Source: an uncultured Collinsella sp.
Lineage (GTDB): Bacteria > Actinomycetota > Coriobacteriia > Coriobacteriales > Coriobacteriaceae
NCBI GenBank assembly: GCA_900549355.1
Contig: UROA01000024.1
Location: 1-16,574, forward strand
DNA: 16,574 bases
Reading direction: 5' to 3'
Shown here piece by piece: positions 14,111 to 16,574 of the stretch. The position numbers and the translations under genes were made by a program. Below the pieces are notes generated by a model. It was not told where the DNA came from. It saw nothing but the letters and a program-made list of their open reading frames with translations, and did no database searches. The stretch's first letter is position 1. Each line of letters starts with the position of its first letter.

Positions 14111-16087
14111 ATGAGGAAAACTCACCCCGTCAACGCGCTCAAGAAGCTAGGTATAGGCCTCGCCTTTGGAGCTGCAACCATCATGTCCATGCCGACGTCT
14201 GCGCTCGCCTGCACGCAGATGTACATGGGCAAGAACCTTACGGCCGACGGTAACACGTACTATGGCCGCACCGAGGACATTGGCACTCGTTACCTCAAAC
14301 ACTATGGCATCGAGCCCTCTTATGGCCCTGGTCATACCTACAGCTCGGACGAGTCCGGATTCTCCTACACCTCGACCAAGACTACGTATCGTTACAGCTA
14401 CGTGCGTGACCATCCTGCTGAGTGGGACGGACGCTGGGATGCCTACTCCGAGGCCGGCATCAATGAGAAGGGCGTCTCCTGCTCCGCAACACTGAGCACC
14501 TCCTACAACGACGATGCCAAGACAGCGGATCCCACGACCAAGCATGCCCACAAAGCAAATCCCGAGGTCAAAAATACCGGCATCGGCGAGTACAGCTACG
14601 CGGGCGTCATCTTGGGCGAGAGCGCAACGGCCCGCGAGGGCGTCGAGCTTATCGGCAGTCTGATTGACGAGCAGGGCGTCTGCTCCAACGACCAGATTGT
14701 CATCGCCGACAACACCGAGACTTGGCTGTTCGCCGCGCTTTCCGGCCACCAGTGGATCGCTATGAAGCTGACCGACGACGTCGCTTCGGTCAACCCCAAC
14801 ATTAGTAACCTCAATTTCCAGGTCAATCTTGACGATCCTGAGAACTGCCTCCACTCTGAGGGGATCAAGACTATGCCCGAAGAGAAGGGCTTCGCCAAGT
14901 ACTTTGAAGACGGACAGTTCGATGTTGCCCAGACCTACGGTGCATCTATCAACAATACGGGCATGGGCTCTTGGGCGCGTTATATCCAGGGCCGCGACTA
15001 CTTTATGGCTCCGCTGACCGAGGGCACCGACTACGAGATCGTCAAGGACAAGGACAAGAATGACGTCACGCTCGGTGCCATGGTTCATGAGATGCAGCCG
15101 CTGTTCTTCCAGCCCAGCAAGTCCGACTGGAACACGTTTGAGCTGATTCGCGCCTTCGGCAACCGCGGTGAAAAAGTCCCCGGCCTTAATGCCAATACTG
15201 ACGGTGTCAGCAGCATCGGTTCCGACCGCAACGCCGAGGCCAACCTCTTCCAGATTCGAAAGGGCTATGACCCCGAGGTTGCAACCATCCAGTGGGAGAT
15301 GCTCTCCTGCGCCGAGTTCTCCGTCGCTATCCCGCTATACTCCGCTCTGATGACCGAAGTCAGCCCCTACTTCAGCGACCAGACCGTTGATTATGGTCAC
15401 TGCAGCGAGACGGACATCGTGAACAACGAGGAGCCCGAGAACTCCATTAACTACGTCCTGATGGACATCAACTCGCTTTGCTTCGCGAACCGCGCACAAT
15501 TCGCCACCAGCGTCCACACCTACCTCGATGCGCTCCAGAACGAGCTCATCGAGCAGAACAAGGAAGTCGACACCGCCATGCTGGCCAAGACGACCACCGA
15601 GGGCCGCACTGCCCTGGCCAACAAGGCCGGCAAGGCTGCTACCGAGAACACCTACAAGAAGTGCAAGGCCTTGCTCCAGGAGATGCGCGCCTATCTGAAG
15701 GCTGAGAACTTCGACCAGCCCTTCACCCCGAGCGACCTGAACACCGAGACCAACGGCCTCAAGGTGTCCATCACCTACGCCAAGGACGCTCTTGCCACCG
15801 ATCCGGTCACCCCGGATCAGCCTGGCACTCCCGAGCAGCCTGGTACTCCTGAGCAACCCGGTACCCCCGAGCAGCCCGCTAAGCCCGAGCAGCCCACCAC
15901 CAAGCCCGAGAAGCCTGGCAAGTCGGACACCACGACCACGGTAACCACCAACAAGACGAACACCAAGGGCGGCCTGCCCACCACCGGTGATCGTTTTGAT
16001 GGCCGCGTGGTGGCTGCATTCGCCATCGCTGGCGTTGCCGTCATCTCCGCGGGCGGTTACTTCCTCTACCGTCGCAATAAGGAGTAA
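14111..16087 (+). CDS. Secreted, cell-wall-anchored C69-family dipeptidase
   Basis: A 658-residue surface peptidase of the Ntn-hydrolase family C69 (PepD type), which hydrolyses dipeptides with broad specificity. Residues 1-33 are a signal peptide (basic start, hydrophobic core, ALA at 31-33). Cleavage there would expose Cys34, the catalytic N-terminal nucleophile, in CTQMYMGKNLTADGNTYYG; GRTED follows at 52-56 as in the family. The C69 domain runs to about 480 and is followed by a helical region. Residues 564-621 form a Pro/Thr/Lys-rich wall spacer with PEQPGT repeats. LPTTG (622-626), a hydrophobic helix and YRRNKE complete a sortase signal. Ribosome site GGGAGGG precedes ATG 14111. No sortase gene is in the window. 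It probably digests peptides outside the cell for uptake. Confidence 0.93.
   Translation: MRKTHPVNALKKLGIGLAFGAATIMSMPTSALACTQMYMGKNLTADGNTYYGRTEDIGTRYLKHYGIEPSYGPGHTYSSDESGFSYTSTKTTYRYSYVRDHPAEWDGRWDAYSEAGINEKGVSCSATLSTSYNDDAKTADPTTKHAHKANPEVKNTGIGEYSYAGVILGESATAREGVELIGSLIDEQGVCSNDQIVIADNTETWLFAALSGHQWIAMKLTDDVASVNPNISNLNFQVNLDDPENCLHSEGIKTMPEEKGFAKYFEDGQFDVAQTYGASINNTGMGSWARYIQGRDYFMAPLTEGTDYEIVKDKDKNDVTLGAMVHEMQPLFFQPSKSDWNTFELIRAFGNRGEKVPGLNANTDGVSSIGSDRNAEANLFQIRKGYDPEVATIQWEMLSCAEFSVAIPLYSALMTEVSPYFSDQTVDYGHCSETDIVNNEEPENSINYVLMDINSLCFANRAQFATSVHTYLDALQNELIEQNKEVDTAMLAKTTTEGRTALANKAGKAATENTYKKCKALLQEMRAYLKAENFDQPFTPSDLNTETNGLKVSITYAKDALATDPVTPDQPGTPEQPGTPEQPGTPEQPAKPEQPTTKPEKPGKSDTTTTVTTNKTNTKGGLPTTGDRFDGRVVAAFAIAGVAVISAGGYFLYRRNKE
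15812..15895 (+). repeat. Pro-Glu-Gln-Pro-Gly-Thr codon repeats in the wall-spanning spacer
   Basis: Five imperfect 18-base units encode PDQPGT, PEQPGT, PEQPGT, PEQPAK and a final PEQP-T-like unit (residues 568-595). The codons vary between units (for example cctggcact, cctggtact, cccggtacc). Such rigid, Pro-rich spacers are common before LPXTG anchors, and copy number can vary between strains. Confidence 0.8.
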
Positions 16088-16095
16088 CGTCTTAG

Positions 16096-16146
16096 CTGAG
16101 CGGGCAAGGCAGCAATGGCAGCCTCGCCCGCTCAGCCCGCTCTTTT
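16096..16146 (+). terminator. Intrinsic terminator of the C69 dipeptidase gene
   Basis: CTGAGCGGGC (16096-16105) pairs perfectly with GCCCGCTCAG (16126-16135), extended inside by AGGC/GCCT and GC/GC pairings. A TCTTTT tract follows at 16141-16146, six bases after the stem. Confidence 0.75.
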
Positions 16147-16166
16147 GACCGACGGGAAACCCGCCT

Positions 16167-16189
16167 GAAATCTTTTCAAAAAAGATTTC
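16167..16189. repeat. AT-rich perfect inverted repeat upstream of the trp leader promoter
   Basis: GAAATCTTTT (16167-16176) and AAAAGATTTC (16180-16189) are a perfect 10-base inverted repeat with a three-base loop. It ends about where the -35 of the downstream promoter should be. It is not followed by a T-run on the plus strand, so an operator or a boundary element is more likely than a terminator. Confidence 0.4.
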
Positions 16190-16207
16190 CCCGCACACAC
16201 TTCGCTG

Positions 16208-16216
16208 TGCTATAGT
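16208..16216 (+). promoter_or_regulatory. Extended -10 promoter of the trp leader transcript
   Basis: TGCTATAGT gives an extended -10 (TG at 16208-16209, hexamer TATAGT at 16211-16216). The -35 is poor, as is usual for extended -10 promoters. Transcription would begin near 16223, giving a leader of about 265 bases before the next gene. Confidence 0.5.
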
Positions 16217-16274
16217 GCAGCGCAACAGCAACTAGGTGCGACCGCGCCACGGCATCACGAAAGGAGCCACCAAC

Positions 16275-16343
16275 ATGAAGAACACGATGAAGTCTCTCAA
16301 CAACTGGTGGTGGCGTGATGCGAATACGATCGGTCGACAGTGA
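16275..16343 (+). CDS. trpL: Tryptophan attenuator leader peptide
   Basis: A 22-codon open frame, MKNTMKSLNNWWWRD and seven more residues, with three consecutive Trp codons (16305-16313). AAGGAG (16261-16266) lies eight bases before ATG 16275. The length, the Trp run and a terminator 36 bases after the stop codon are the hallmarks of ribosome-mediated trp attenuation, and N-WWW-x leaders are known upstream of trp genes in actinobacteria. When charged tRNA-Trp is scarce the ribosome should stall at these codons; otherwise it reaches the UGA at 16341 and lets the terminator form. The peptide itself needs no function. Confidence 0.9.
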   Translation: MKNTMKSLNNWWWRDANTIGRQ

Positions 16344-16410
16344 GTCCCTCACGCCTGTTTTTGCGCTCTAGGTGATTGGAAGGCCTCCGGTTTCGACCGG
16401 GGGCCTTTTT
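16312..16410 (+). promoter_or_regulatory. Trp attenuator: competing RNA structures and terminator
   Basis: The terminator is AAGGCCTCCGG (16380-16390) paired with CCGGGGGCCTT (16397-16407), one G-T pair, hexaloop TTTCGA, followed by TTTTTCT. A competing antiterminator can be drawn: TCGGTCGA (16330-16337) pairs with TCGACCGG (16393-16400), seven Watson-Crick pairs plus one G-T, and takes the loop and start of the 3' terminator arm. A third hairpin, GGCGTGA (16312-16318) with TCACGCC (16349-16355), starts inside the last Trp codon. A ribosome at the Trp codons would leave 16330-16337 free; one at the stop codon would cover it. The folding model is mine; the terminator is plain. Confidence 0.8.
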
Positions 16411-16487
16411 CTATCTCGAGCCCGATCGCATTCGCATCACGCGCCTCCGCTTTTCTCTTGCACTCCCATTCCGAAAGGATTTTCACC

Positions 16488-16574
16488 ATGTCTCAGAACA
16501 CCACCGCCGCCCAGCCCCGCACCGTCCAGACCGCCGACCGCGGCAAACTCGATGTCCGCGCCCTCGTCCTGCTC
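16488..16574 (+). CDS. Start of a trp-attenuated gene, cut by the window end (possibly an ECF transporter S component)
   Basis: Only 29 codons are visible. ATG 16488 has AAAGGA eight bases upstream. The visible peptide starts with a polar, Thr/Ala/Gln-rich tail and turns hydrophobic at DVRALVLL, as the first helix of a small membrane protein would. Polar N-tail, a basic residue and then a leucine-rich helix is the usual opening of ECF transporter substrate-binding (S) subunits, and tryptophan-specific members exist that are regulated with trp genes. It does not look like the start of anthranilate synthase TrpE. The regulation implies a role in tryptophan uptake or synthesis; the family assignment is tentative. 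Confidence 0.5.
   Translation, partial: MSQNTTAAQPRTVQTADRGKLDVRALVLL

Noticed and set aside
14005..14253. 82-codon frame beginning with GTG upstream of the C69 dipeptidase
   Set aside because: It has no ribosome site, runs through the leader hairpin and then overlaps the signal peptide region of the dipeptidase in another frame.
15812..15895. CRISPR-like or other non-coding tandem repeat
   Set aside because: The 18-base units are in frame and encode a Pro-rich wall spacer; there are no unique spacers between repeats.

Overview
The window looks like a chromosomal segment of a GC-rich, low-oxygen gut actinobacterium. Collinsella or a close Coriobacteriia relative fits best. This is inferred from gene content (phosphotransacetylase and acetate-kinase fermentation genes, a C69 dipeptidase with an LPXTG-type anchor, an actinobacterial-style Trp-Trp-Trp leader peptide), from strong AAGGAG/GGAGG ribosome sites, and from high GC (65% in one hand-counted xseA sample). 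No taxonomic marker gene is present.

Layout. From 1 to 2359 (minus strand) there is a two-gene glycan unit: UDP-galactopyranose mutase (glf) followed by an overlapping family-2 glycosyltransferase, which suggests a galactofuranose-containing surface polymer. A divergent promoter region (2360-2590) separates glf from pta (plus strand). Pta is convergent with two tandem acetate kinase paralogues on the minus strand (3670-4848 and 5012-6190). Pta and a kinase turn acetyl-CoA into acetate and ATP. Each transcript has its own intrinsic terminator. From 6311 to 8481 (minus strand) lies an MFS transporter with a LysR-type regulator upstream, in DNA that is visibly less GC-rich than its neighbours and carries a perfect inverted-repeat candidate operator. 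From 8523 to 10668 (minus strand) is a closely spaced set: exonuclease VII large subunit (xseA), small subunit (xseB), then a HIT-family nucleotide hydrolase. From 10784 to 12686 (minus strand) are a membrane zinc metallopeptidase (YugP-like) and an RNase D with an HRDC domain.

On the plus strand from 12785 comes a YegS/DgkB-type lipid kinase homologue with an altered nucleotide-binding motif. It is followed five bases past a perfect AGGAGG by a 30-codon single-pass membrane microprotein (13712-13804), then a strong terminator. A roughly 300-base leader region precedes a secreted, sortase-anchored C69 dipeptidase (14111-16087). The window ends with a textbook-like tryptophan attenuation leader: extended -10 promoter, 22-codon leader peptide with three consecutive Trp codons, an intrinsic terminator, and a mutually exclusive antiterminator pairing that can be drawn from the sequence. 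It precedes a gene cut off after 29 codons, possibly an ECF-type transporter component.

The most worthwhile second looks are the trp attenuator and the gene it controls, the membrane microprotein, the divergent active site of the second acetate kinase, and the compositionally distinct LysR/MFS pair with its operator-like palindrome. I found no mobile element, CRISPR array, tRNA or rRNA.
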